A stretch of 64,000 nt of DNA from Antitrichia curtipendula (GCA_951230915.1 OX579633.1:54140029-54204028); one strand, 5' to 3'. Shown: positions 47,502-58,509, numbered from the stretch's first letter. The notes: generated by a model from the letters alone, not told the origin. Made by a program: numbers and translations.

Positions 47502-50500
47502 ACACTTATGCCTTAACTTTGAATTTTTAGAATACAATTTTTGGGATATTGCATAGAAAATTGAGTCACTTAAATCTACCCCCTAAAGATTTATGATGGA
47601 CTACAAATTGACAAATATTAAAAAAACTACAAAAATTCACCACTTTCTTAAAAAAGTGCTATAAATAAGATTTTATTCATTTTTTAGAATTTGTAACCAA
47701 AGGATCTTATTCTCGACTTGTATGAGAGTCACAAACAAAAGAATTTGGGTCTGAAAAAACTATATGAGTAAAAAAAAAGTCAACAAAGTGGAGCAAAATT
47801 GCTTTTGCCAAGACTACCCGAGTTTCTTACAATCATGTTGTTTTCTTGAGATTTCCAACCCAAAAACTTGAATTTTATTTGAAAAAAAGATGTAGCCAGA
47901 TTTCATATTTGAATAGAGCTTCATGTTGAAAATAAACATAAAAATTTGAAAGCAAAATGATGTCACACTCTCCTTGCACAATTTGGGGCCTAAAACCCAA
48001 AATCGCAACAGACAAACTGAAGTGTCGAATTTATAAAAATTAGATTCTATAAAAAAAAAAATTATTTTCCTACTTTCACAAAATATAATAGAAAAATAGC
48101 CCAAAATTTGATACCTAAAAAAAATTGGGGGTTGCAAGGAGATTTAATTAGGTGTTAATCTCAAAACACCAAAGACATTTTTTTGATGAAGAGGGTGTTA
48201 ACCCTTGAGTGCTCCAATGTCCAATTTATGAACAATGAACAAATTGAAACTCTTGATTCTTTTTTATTATGCTTGGATGAAAGTCATCCTAAATTGTGGA
48301 GACACATTATCAAGTTCTTCTCCTATCTATCAATTGGATTTGGTGTTACTAGGATATACATTTTTCTAAAATTACAAGTGTGGAAGTATGTTAAGTGGTT
48401 GACTAAGTCAAAATTGCATTGACTCTAGTTCAAAAATGGATTTGCAAAAATGAAGTCATAGATGTTAAGAACACAAAAAACTCAAAAAATCATCTTGCTT
48501 AGAGAAACTCCTTTCAAATCCATTCCAACAAGTTTTACTCCCAAAACGATAATATTTTTTGCTTGTAATCAAATTTTGAAGAAATTTAAAAATTTTCCTT
48601 TCAAAATTCATTAAAGAATATTGGTGATAGCATAGGTGAATCTAATCATACAAATGGAATCTAAAATTCAAAATCTACAACTTTCATTTGACCTTGAATT
48701 CCAAAATATTCTTCCAAATAGTACTTTGTAATGTTTTTTTCCCAAATTAGCAATTCTAGAAAAGACTTTGGATGTTTAGGGGTTAAAAATTACAAAAGTA
48801 ATTTGAAGTCTTTCAATCCATTTTTCATGTGTCGATAATTTTTAAAATCAAGTTCATAAAAAAATATGAGGCTAAAGGACATAACATATTTAATCATAAT
48901 TGATTTACAACTTTTCAAAATCTATCTTGCAATTTAGTGTAATTTTTTTTTTTTTTTTTTACAATGCGGAAAATTCTATTTGAGTTTTGAACTGCTGACT
49001 TTGCAATTAAAAAAAAAATTTAAGTTGTTAGAATGGAATGGAGTTTGCCTCCCTCAAATGCTTCAAGAATCTCCGTACTTTATTGTTCCCATCTTTGTAT
49101 TGAAGATGCTCTAAAACATCAAGATTTGCAATGGACACCTTTGCACAAAATCTTCAATAGAAAAATCATGAATAGTATTTTTCAAAATTGGATTTTAAAA
49201 CTTATAATCTCGGGGGCGGGGGGGGGGGGAGATAGTGAGCGGTAGTAGAAAACTATGTGCGAACAAATGATAGGGTGCCTAAAAAACATTTGAGATAAAA
49301 ATTATAATTTGTTTTTATATACTATAGGATACAAAAATTCCATGACATGTCTTCAAAAAACTATAGGGGATAAAAAAATAGGTTCAATTAGAAAAAATTA
49401 GACCTAGGATATCCCCTTTTTATTCTTTCTTATGGCTAAAAGTATTAAATATTGTTGCCTTGTGAGTGGCATATTCAAAGTGTTCAATAATTTTATAGAC
49501 TTTACTAATTTCTACAGTAGACGTTGGCTTTAGGTGGCTGTCATTTAATTTTAGAAATTGGCGATTTCTATTCCCGGCCCTCTGTTTGTTGTTCCGGTTG
49601 TATAGGGTTCAAGGTCCGCTCTGGGATTTGGAGATTGCAAAGTCTTTCTTTTCCACTGTCCACGGTTTAGGGCTGCTATTATGTATTTGCGAATTGAAGG
49701 TGCCAGTTTATGGTTGTGAGGAAGATGGCGTACGTTGAGTTTAGGTGTACAAGCTCAATTTTTTTTGTGGCTCCATGACTAGGCATGATATGCACATTTT
49801 TTTTCACTCATTGTGTTTGTAAGTACAATGAGGACATTCTATTTCATACTACCATTTCATACTACCATGATTGTGCAAAAATATTTCTTACATTCTATTT
49901 CATACTACCATCATAGTGCAAAAATAAATCTTACATATTATTGTGCATATTGTGAAGGTTAAAATAAAGTTGATATCAAAAAGTGATCTCTATATCATTC
50001 ATATTAATCATGTAAAAAGGACCTAAACTTAAAGTTCAATTGATAGCATTCAATAATATGATACCTACCTAGTAAATGAGTGTCATTGACAATTTTTATG
50101 GAAGATACAATAGTAGTATTGACTACACTTTTTTATTAAGTTATAGTTGTAAGTAGTCATTAGTGGGGGAAATAAAAGAAATTTTGAAAGAAATTTAATG
50201 TAGGACAAAAATTGTAGTAGAATTTAAAAAAAAATCTAAATTACCATATCATTTATTCATATTAATTTAGAATTATAAGTAATGCAAGCCCCTTCTCTAA
50301 TAATCCAAAGTAGAAAACTATATAATGATAGCATGTTTAAAATAATAATAATAATAATAATATCCCCCTAAAAAACACTTGGTGTTCGCACCTATCCCCT
50401 TAATTTTTTTACATGTTACCTCCAAGCTTATAATAGATTGCCTTTAGAGGATGCTCACTTTTATATGTAAAACTATCCAAAATATAACTTTAATAAGATC

Positions 50501-50996
50501 AATTTATATAACTTTGAAGTTAATAGACACCAAAATATAATGCCTTTGGCATTTATGGATTAATCTCTAAATGACAAATCCAACCCGAGGGATTGGGTTT
50601 TCAAAGAATCCTTAAGAAAACTCATCCAATATTAAATTGCATGTGAACTTCCTTTGTACTTCCAATCTCTTTGTCTTCAAAAGAGGCATCTATAAATCTA
50701 AATCTTTAATTTTGAATCATAATTTGAACTTGTAGTTATTAGAGTTATTCATAAAGGTCATCCCTAGTTGTAATAGTGGTGTCCGAGGAAGGTTTAACTA
50801 AGAATAGTACGATTGAAACATAACATCAATTTTATGGCAAATGAAAAAAAATTGTGTTTTTCCCAAAAGTATGTACGCCCTGAAAGGCTTACTTTGTAGG
50901 ATAGGTTCAATGTCTTGCATTTGAACAAGCTACATGATGCCCATTGAAAAAAGATTCTAAAATCTCTCCCATTGATGACCTCAAATGTTCTTTTAA
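47502..50996. other. AT-rich intergenic DNA with one GC-richer patch
   Basis: No gene is assigned. A right end of the TTAA-flanked family (GTTTAGGGGTTAA) stands alone near 48775-48785. A G-run of 11-12 lies at 49210-49229 and an AAT microsatellite at 50342-50361. The patch 49555-49760 is GC-richer and contains ATGGCGTACGTTGAG, then TTTAG|GTGTAC, resembling a first coding exon with a donor. Nothing downstream continues it. Confidence 0.4.
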
Positions 50997-52016
50997 CCCC
51001 TTAGGTCCCAAAGTCCTTGCAGAGGCTTTGGGAATTTTGGATAGGCTTGTGTGATCTCAATTTTTGACATGATTTTTTGAAACTTTTATTGAAGATAGGA
51101 AATCTGATTAGCTTTCTATGAGTATAATTTTTTAATTTCAATCGGTGCCTGGGAACAAAAGTTATGCCACCATGAGTCCAAAAAGTAGATTGAGGGGCAA
51201 CCCCCCAAAAATCTTATAAAGTTGAATTCTTTAAAAAAATAATTCAAAGAATATATTTTTGCCTAAATCTAAAGCATTGATTCATTCTATTTGGATTAGT
51301 GATGAGAAAATTATGGATAATCTTTCTGGGGGGGCAATTTAAGCATCTTCTTGAAAAAATAACTTATAGAATCCATTTTTGAATGCAATTTTTCTAATTT
51401 TTCAAAGAAATTGTTATGCAAGGCTAAGTTTGTTTGCTAGAACAACTTCACCATTGGGATCATTGTATTTCAATTCCATCTTAGAGCTAACAATAACGGT
51501 TTAGTTATCCTTTCAATCTTGAACCTACATCTACTTAACAATTTTTAATGAGTGAAAATTAAGTATTTCTTTGTTGAGTTTTTTTTTCTAGATTCTCAAC
51601 TCAATTCTTCAACATAAAAAAATTTAAAAATCAAGATCAGCAGTGCAAAACTTTTAAGTTAAGAAAATTCAAAGCCAAAATTTAGTTGATCAAGGTGTAA
51701 AACAAAATAATTTCTTCACTTTAAATGCAAATATCTTGCAATCAAAATTTTTGAATTTCTTTCCATGCACTCTTATACTAGTATAGTACTAGATCCAACG
51801 GTTAGATATGTATAAAAAAATTATTTTTAAAGGTTTTTTCTCTTTGAAACAGAAACATCAGTTTAGAGGTTTAAAAAAAAAATTAACTAATGGAAATCCA
51901 TTGTAAAGCCAAGAGTACAAAATTGCCAAGCTAGAAGGTTGGACAGAAAACCCAAACAAAAGGAACAAGTAATTTTGAGTGGGTTTTGATGGAAAAAGGC
52001 CTTGGGACTGTAAGCG
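50997..52016 (+). mobile_element. TTAA-flanked MITE family, long copy (1020 bp)
   Basis: Starts after TTAA (50993-50996) with CCCCTTAGGTCCC. The right end is eroded (GGGACTGTAAGCG, then TCAA). It keeps the order of the 46602 copy, including TGGGATCATTGTATTTCAAT, TCTTGAACCTACATCTACTT and AAATATCTTGCAATC. It has about 100 extra bases near the right end. Confidence 0.8.
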
Positions 52017-52025
52017 TCAAGGGTA

Positions 52026-52570
52026 AGGCAAACCTGCCTTTGACAGGCAAACCACCCATGACAGGCACCTACTGACCCCCCCCATTACAGTCTTTTATTA
52101 ATCTATAAGAAAATTTTTCTTAAAAATGGGATGAAGACTGCATAAGGTTGATTTGTAGTTGTTATCAAAGCCTTGGGATATGGTTATGAGGTTATTAGTA
52201 ACTGTTATGAACACTTACACCAATCTAGTCTAAAACTGGTAGTAAAAAATAGTTTTTTTATTTCTTCATGTCATGTCCATGTTAGAAAGTCTTGTAGCCA
52301 TCTTAGAAAATGTTATGACTGTTTTAGGTGGGAAGATGACCATCATGGAAACAATTTTCTGCTGATTTGGGGTAGTCTACAGACTCTTTTGGGTTTACTG
52401 GACAGTACACTTCAAAAATTCACAAAAAATTCATATTTTATCCAAAAAATAAAATTCCAGTTGCTTTCTTCATTTCTCACATGTGTCTTTGTATGGAAAA
52501 AAATTTGATTATTTTTGCTAATGGCAATACAACAAATCAGTCATTCTGCCTGTCATAGGCAGGTTTACCT
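52026..52570. mobile_element. 545-bp MITE, AGGCAAACC ends
   Basis: The left end AGGCAAACCTGCCTTTGACA is mirrored by the right end TGTCATAGGCAGGTTTACCT. TA lies on each side (52024-52025 and 52571-52572). The family has the same AGG start and TA target as the elements at 11211, 41585, 60758 and 62142. A 111-codon plus-strand open frame inside matches nothing known. Confidence 0.85.
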
Positions 52571-52709
52571 TAAATATGTGACTAAAGCCTTTGCAAAGTT
52601 ACAAGACCAGTGGAATCTACTGTTACCTAGTTTCATTTTGTATTTATTTATTTTAAATACCCATGTGCCAGGAGCTAACAGTTTGCTAAAATGCCAACAA
52701 GTACAAAAG

Positions 52710-52924
52710 GGCCAGGGCGAACTGACCACTCTATTGCCCCGTTTTACCCCTGGGGAAAACACTGTGGGATTTTTTTATTTGCAATCAGATGATAAAATTT
52801 GTAAATTCTGAATTCAGATTTGGAATCAGGTGTAGAAATACGAAAAATCACGGCAAAAAATAGGGGGCTTTTTTTCTACTATTACCCCTGGCCGGGGCAA
52901 TAGAGGGGTCAGTTCGCCCTGGCC
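52710..52924. mobile_element. 215-bp MITE with 9-bp target duplication (Mutator type)
   Basis: Inverted ends of about 32 bp begin GGCCAGGGCGAACTGACC and differ at one position over the first 31 bases. The 9-mer GTACAAAAG is repeated perfectly at 52701-52709 and 52925-52933. A 9-bp duplication is typical of Mutator-like elements. The element is GC-richer than its surroundings and has no coding capacity. The perfect duplication and near-perfect ends point to a young insertion. Confidence 0.92.
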
Positions 52925-53018
52925 GTACAAAAGGGCTCAGTGGTCTTTAGACAACAATGTCCCAAGAACAGTTTATTGTAGGATCCAGTTTCTAATTTCG
53001 CTGGGGAGAACCATTTCA

Positions 53019-53120
53019 GAACGAACAGAATTGATACCGGCATAATGATCATACTGATCAATTTAAGAAAACTGATTAAGGCGCCTCACTCTGAACAGAA
53101 CTGATACCGGTATAAACCTT
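53019..53120. repeat. Short direct repeat, about 75 bp apart
   Basis: GAACAGAATTGATACCGGCA near 53020 and GAACAGAACTGATACCGGTA near 53094 are near-identical. They lie just beyond the 9-bp-duplication MITE. Origin unknown. Confidence 0.6.
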
Positions 53121-53726
53121 CCCTTTTTAGAACCTCGAATAGTTGACAATAAACCAGAGAGCACTCCTATTCTCAGTGTTCATAAACAATCCTAATTTTT
53201 AGCAGTCCTTTTACCAGAAATATTGTGTTGCACATAGAATGGGAACATCTCAGTGACAGATTTGAAATTTCAGCACATTCAGTAAGCAACTCGAGCTGAC
53301 GTGGAGGCACCAGCAGCCAATCATTTAAGCAATTTTGGAGCAGATGGTGAGCACTAAGAGGTGGTGGAAATTTTTCCATGTAGGAAGTTAGGAAATATGG
53401 GGATTGGAATTTTTTCATAATTTTATTCGCTTAATTGAAATTATTATTGAAATTTGGGAGCCAAAATGTGCACTTCGTTAGTAACCAATGTCTAGAATCT
53501 TCATATTCCGGACATTTGAGGATTTACTTTCATGCTTCACTACTTCCTACTTTCTTGCTCAATACTTTAGGATGTGTTGTCATAACCTTATTAGTCCCAA
53601 TCTTAGTTGGAAATATTGCACATCTACAGGTAGGGTGCTAGGTGTGGTCGACAATTCGTGCCTATAAATCGTAAAAGTCATATTTGTCAGAAATCCACCT
53701 TCGATTAGTCCTAATGAGAAGCAAAA
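53121..53726. other. Intergenic DNA, no gene seen
   Basis: Short open frames on both strands match no known family. No paired inverted repeats or RNA gene recognised. Confidence 0.45.
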
Positions 53727-53730
53727 TTAA

Positions 53731-55204
53731 CCCCTAAAAGATCGATGTCCCTTCGGGGGACAAATGGGATTTCGGGCAGGTACCTACGGGCTGAATTTTT
53801 TATTTGATTTTTTGAAACTTTTTTTGAAGATAGAAAAACTCATAAGCTTTGTGGGAATACAGTATTTTTCACAATTGGTGCCCGGGAACAACAATTATGA
53901 CCAAATAAGCTCAAAACAGGGGACGAGGGGGCAGCCTGGGCAGCAAAAAAAATATTTTCAAAAATTTGAATTTTTCTTGATTTTTTTTTTCATAGAATAT
54001 ATTTTTGTCTATCTGGAAAGTTATGATTAATTTCATCTGGAATTTTTATGAAAAAGTTATGGACATTCTTGTTTTTCGGGCAGTTAGAGCATCTTCTTGA
54101 AAAAAATAACTTCTAGGATTCATTTCTAAATGCAATTTTTCAAATTTTTCATTTTTTTTTTCCATAGTTTATTTTTTTGCTAGAACAATCTCACCATTGG
54201 GATTAGTGCATTTTAATTCCATTTAAAATATATGAAGATTTTAGATTTTCCTTCTATCTTGTACCTATTTCTACTTAACAATTTCTTTTTAAATGATGAT
54301 TCACTTTTTTTTCTTTTTTTTCTTTCCTAGACTCTCAACTCAATTCTCTACTATAAATATTTAAAGCTCAAAATGCTGTAGTGCAAAATTTTTAAAAATC
54401 TAGTCTTGCAATGTGCTGAAAAACTTGTTTTTTTCACTTTAAATGCTGATATCTTGCAATCTGTGTGATCAAAAATTCTAAAAAAAATCCTACACATTCT
54501 TATACTCCCTCCGTCCCAAAATGTTCTTCCTGTTGGCCTTCATTTTTTTGTCCCAAAATGATCTTCATGTGGTACTTTGTGAGCTGCAAATTGGTCAAAT
54601 TTAACTTTTGGTTGTTCTCTAGGACTAAGAAAACAATTCCAGGCAATAGTTCTCCCTCCATCTATGCAATCACTAATCAAAAGACAAATAAAATGGTTGA
54701 AGGGGTCAATCAACACTTTTTGTTTTTATTTTTTGCATCTCTTTGAATATTATCTAATTGAAGGAGATGAAGGTTTTGGGAGGCAAAATATAGGTCCACA
54801 TATGGTCTTTGACTTATTCTAATTACCCACAAAATGACGACCTCACACTCAATAATTAAATAACCACTGGTGTTCCTTGAAAATACCCAAAAAATTTCAC
54901 TTTTCAATAATCCAAAACTACACTTTAAAAAGGGCTTCAAAACTCAAAGTTTCAAGGGCAATAGGAGTGCACCAAACTCCATATGTAGTGCAAAACAGGC
55001 TTTAAAAATGTTATTTTTAGTCTTAATCCGGAACATTTTGTCTAACAGGAAGATCATTTTGGGACGGAGGGAGTACTAGTTAGGTGTAAGATCCTATGGT
55101 TAGAAGTGCAAAAAAAATACTTTAAATATTTTTTTCATCTTTGCTATAAAAATGGCAGTTTTTGAGTGTTTTTTGACAGAAAAAAGGCCTTGGGACTTTA
55201 TGGG
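53731..55204 (+). mobile_element. TTAA-flanked MITE family, long copy split by an insertion
   Basis: Starts CCCCTAAAAGATCGATG after TTAA (53727-53730) and ends GGGACTTTATGGG before TTAA (55205-55208). Without the inner Stowaway-type insertion and its extra TA it is about 903 bp, matching the 896-bp copy at 46602-47497. Confidence 0.85.
54505..55073 (+). mobile_element. Stowaway-type element, complete (569 bp)
   Basis: The ends CTCCCTCCGTCCCAAAATG and CATTTTGGGACGGAGGGAG are the standard plant Stowaway/mariner termini. TA flanks both sides (54503-54504 and 55074-55075). Removing the element and one TA gives CTTATACTAG, which restores the sequence seen in sister copies of the surrounding repeat. 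No transposase frame is present. Confidence 0.93.
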
Positions 55205-55795
55205 TTAAATCATTTGCAGGAAGATTAACTGTTGTCAAAAACTGGAAAAGGATCATGTCAACCTATTTCTTATTACACATGAAGATATTTACTACGAGGG
55301 TATGTCTTGCGACACGCATTCAACTCCCAAGCCAAAACACCTCATTGCAAATGAACGAACAAGTTTCAATCCAAAAGACGCCGGTAACACGAACGAAAAC
55401 CTCATAAAAAAAACCTTGGCTCAAAAAAACACTGTTTTACTGCAACACATACAGCAAAAATGTCACAGTTCGACATGACAAGCCCGGCTACGTAATAACA
55501 TGATAATCCATACTTTACACAGAAGCACATCACCAACATCTACCTCTTCGCTTGACCTGCATGAGATCCTGGAAAAACTCTTGAGAAAGGCTCACTACAG
55601 TGTTCACAAAAGCCAGCCACATGAGATCGTACACTTAGACCGGAAGATCGATACTCTCAAAGTCTCACTAATAAAATCTCCATCTCGCCGTGTTCACAAC
55701 ACGGTTCAGGAACGCAGTTTTGATGTTCGACAAATTCACCGACCGAAACCTGCATCACTTCCCTCACAGAAAAATTTCTGTTCCAAACCAGCCGT
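55205..55795. other. Downstream flank of the ARF gene
   Basis: Moderate GC from about 55280. A 75-codon minus-strand frame (55657-55884) has no known family. The region may include the 3'UTR of the ARF gene. No poly(A) signal was fixed. Confidence 0.35.
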
Positions 55796-56129
55796 ACCTT
55801 GAAAGGGAGGACGCCATAGCTCCGTCGAAGCCTCCACCTAAATTGTACCAAGGACCTATAGTACGTAAAATATTGGGATTTCAAGTTGGAGTTTCCTCAC
55901 GAGGGTTTTTAAAAGTGTCGACAAGCCAGTCAAGTCCTTCGAAGACCCCCTTGCAGTAGTACCTTGAAAGCTAGGACGCTGTAGCTCTGTCGAAGTGTGC
56001 GTCTGCATTGTACCAAGACCATGACCTATAATTGTAGAATATGGGGACATCGAGGATGTTTGTTCTTTCCTCGATTAGGAGGGTTTCAAAGTGTCGACAA
56101 GCCAGTCCAGTCCTTCGAAGACCCCCTTT
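55796..56129. repeat. Tandem duplication of the ARF 3' end, unit about 165 bp
   Basis: Unit A, about 55796-55960, repeats unit B, about 55961-56129. Unit B contains the last 18 or so codons of the ARF gene and its downstream flank. Shared blocks: ACCTTGAAAG, GTCGAAG, ATTGTACCAAG, GTGTCGACAAGCCAGTC and CCTTCGAAGACCCCCTT. Unit A still reads KGVFEGLDWLVDT on the minus strand, then diverges and stops after about ten more codons. It lies downstream of the true stop, so it is not translated in the main mRNA. Confidence 0.85.
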
Positions 56130-57403
56130 CCCGTGTTCGCACAACACCCTTGAATATGCCATGGCCGATCCTCCACCATCGCCAAGTCCAACAAGTCCGT
56201 GAGATCGGCGACGCTCAAGCAGTGTTGCATGTCTTGTTTGTTGGCGTACACCAGGAGCTTGGCCTCTTTGAGTTCGGGCTCGTGCAGGAGCTTCTGAAGC
56301 TCTTTGCGTGCATCTGGGATGCGAGTGGAGTCGCTGCTGTCCACGATGAAGACCAAGCCGTGGGACTTGATGAAGTAGTGGTGCCAGAGAGCACGGATCT
56401 TCTCTTGGCCGCCCACGTCCCACATTATCATTGTCACGTTGCGGTACTGGAGAGACTCTAGGTTGAAGCCCACCGTGGGTTGCGTCTGGCCAGTGGTGTT
56501 GGGTTGAGTGACTTGGCGAAGGAGAGTTGTCTTGCCTGGTCAACCAAAAAAAATGCAGCTGTAAACAACAGCAAGAAAACAATACAAGAAGCTATCGATG
56601 CTGCAAAGAAGCGTCGACACTAGGAGAGGCTCTGTCTCTGTATAACTGGCTCGCTTCTTAAGTAAGGTCCTACTCCAATGCAAAGGTTTCTCCACTTTGG
56701 TGCAATCAGTACGTGTCAACATATCCAGAAACGAAACAACTACGCTATGAGAGGCTCTGTCTTTGTAGCATAGGGTCACTGTTCCAGTCAAGAGGCTACT
56801 CAAACTTCCCTAGCACGTGCAAAGTCTCCTCCAAAACCAATCAAAACCAATAGCTATGCTACAAACGTCTCTGTACTTCAAAAATGACTCGATTTTTTTA
56901 GTAAGATCTTACTCAAACTTCCTGGAATTCAGTGCATGTGTAGTTTGACATTTCAAAGCCTCCTTGGCTACCGTACAAGAGCTCTGTCCCCGTTACACTG
57001 ATTCGTTTCTGGCGTAAGGTCCTCCTACACATTTCGATTCTAGCGCCAACAACCAAACATTTTCGTTTGAAGAGATCGATCCTCACTCTCTACCATTTTA
57101 GTGAATGATCTGAAATTGACGACAAAGTCGAAAATGATCAAACCATTACGAAGTCCATCCTGTCTCCTCTACTAACTCTCGTCACCAAGAGTAACTCACT
57201 TGGTTGGCCCTGAATTACCACAAGCGGTCTGAGCATGACTTGAATCCATAACTACGAAATTACACACAAAATTTGATAAAGAGAGGTAAAATCACAAAAG
57301 GAAAAGAAGCAATACCTGCACCATCGAGGCCCAATAGAAGCAGCTTCTGGTGGCTCTTGGAGCGTCCAAACCTGTTATAAAGGCGACCTAAAATCTGCCC
57401 CAT
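56075..57403 (-). CDS. ARF-family small GTPase, divergent
   Basis: Two coding exons, 57403-57316 and 56535-56075, join in phase 1 to give 182 residues, against 181 for ARF1. The product binds GTP and should recruit coats or effectors to membranes. G2 is the myristoylation site, followed by an amphipathic stretch (ILGRLYNRFG) aligned with ARF1 residues 3-12. GTP-binding motifs are intact: GLDGAGKT (25-32), switch I T50 in QPTVGFN, WDVGGQ with Q73, and NKQD (128-131). The family ending GLDWL is at 171-175. It departs from the near-invariant plant ARF1 class at many places: GLDGAG for GLDAAG, MIMWDVGG for FTVWDVGG, and CAN for CAT in the base-binding loop near 161-163. It may be an ARF-like or fast-evolving ARF paralogue, so I give no symbol. 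An upstream exon may provide another N-terminus. Confidence 0.93.
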
Positions 57404-57500
57404 CAATCAAACAAACGCAATTCAAATCAGTCCTCCTCACAACTAAACATTGAAGTTCCAAAGCATCTAAATCTCCAGATACTGAACCTTCCCTCCACAG

Positions 57501-57527
57501 CAGAGAGAGAGAGAGAGAGAGAGAGAA
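57501..57527. repeat. (GA)n microsatellite in the ARF 5' region
   Basis: About 12 GA units, which is (CT)n on the transcribed-sense strand, roughly 100 bp upstream of the ARF start codon. A CT run in a plant 5'UTR or leader intron is common and may affect expression. Confidence 0.93.
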
Positions 57528-58229
57528 AGGATGACAGGAGCCTAAAACTGAAGAAGAAAGCTGCCATACGGCAGGGTATACTTCTGTCATGAGAGCAGAG
57601 AACTAAGTTATTGGAGCCCAAGACAGGTGCCATTTTGCAGCATCTCTGTACTACCACTCCTTACAAACTGTACCACCAACACCGTTTGTATCTTCTCACA
57701 ATCTTTTGCCAACCAGGCAACGACGGTTTCGCATCTACCGAGGCACGCGCTGGATTGAGTTCTCTATTGCGCACTCCCAAAAGATTAGTTCCCAATAATG
57801 CTTCCTAAACTAATATACTAATCGATCTCATCCTAATCCAATACGGAATGTTCAAAGCCAAAACTCGCTCAACATGACGATTACCCTATCCTTCGGCAAT
57901 ATCACAAGATTTTCAGATGAACGATGGAATCAGAAGGAAATAAAACCCGACAACGAGTGAAACTCAGTGGCGTCTACAAATTTTCCAGAATGGCAATCCA
58001 AGAACCAATGACAATAAAATCTCCGTGCGACTGCCCTCTATTGCAATCGAAAATTGGAAGAACGAAGCCATCCGAGATATAACCTGCTATTGCAGAATAC
58101 AGCTTATCCGAGATCTAACCTGCTATTGCAGAAATTTGCAGCTATGACAGAAATTTGCAGATTCACAGATAGCATTCGAACATTCGTAAATGCAAAATTC
58201 GGGATGAAATTGCTTATCAAAATTCTCAC

Positions 58230-58304
58230 TTGTTCGTAATACGACCCGAACGAGCCGCTCTTGTTCTTCCCCGGACTCTTCCACGGCGTCTTCTGCCCCG
58301 TCAT
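58230..58304 (-). CDS. Possible alternative first coding exon of the ARF gene
   Basis: ATG at 58304 opens 25 codons (starting MTGQKTPWKSPGKNKSG) and ends at a donor, GAACAA|GTGAGA. The acceptor GGGGCAG|ATTTTAGG at 57394 would join it in phase to the ARF body and skip the MGQ start. The result would be about 204 residues with no myristoylatable glycine. If splicing instead uses an acceptor upstream of 57403, this exon is 5'UTR and its ATG a short upstream frame. The MG start fits the ARF family better, so I rank this second. Confidence 0.35.
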
Positions 58305-58359
58305 AGCTCCTCTCCCAAGAACTCTTCCCCAACAACAGCGAATTGCAATGTCGCCCAAA

Positions 58360-58428
58360 TCAGTTGTGACCCATCAAAATAACAGGCAGAAGAGAATGCG
58401 GAAGCTCTTCATCTAATGAGAAGAGCAT
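58360..58428 (-). other. Upstream open reading frame in the ARF leader
   Basis: A 22-codon frame (MLFSLDEELPHSLLPVILMG and two more residues, then TGA) lies between the presumed TATA box and the other ATG codons. If transcription starts near 58475 it is the first ATG in the leader and could lower translation of the main frame. Confidence 0.4.
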
Positions 58429-58501
58429 CGCTTTTTCCAAGCAAATCGATCCCGAAATGGGTAATGAGCCCCGGACTGGGAGTGAGCGCCGGATCCAGGA
58501 G

Positions 58502-58507
58502 TTTATA
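58502..58507 (-). promoter_or_regulatory. Putative TATA box of the ARF gene
   Basis: TATAAA on the minus strand, in the context TTATTATAAACTCC, about 200 bp upstream of the first leader exon. The expected start site is about 30 bases downstream, near 58475. Confidence 0.4.
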
Positions 58508-58509
58508 AT

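Noticed and set aside
52173..52508. 111-codon open frame
   Set aside because: It lies wholly inside the 545-bp MITE (52026-52570), has no known family, and the element's folded structure explains the sequence.
56540..56803. 87-codon minus-strand frame next to the ARF gene
   Set aside because: It lies in the ARF intron between the two coding exons and has no homology.
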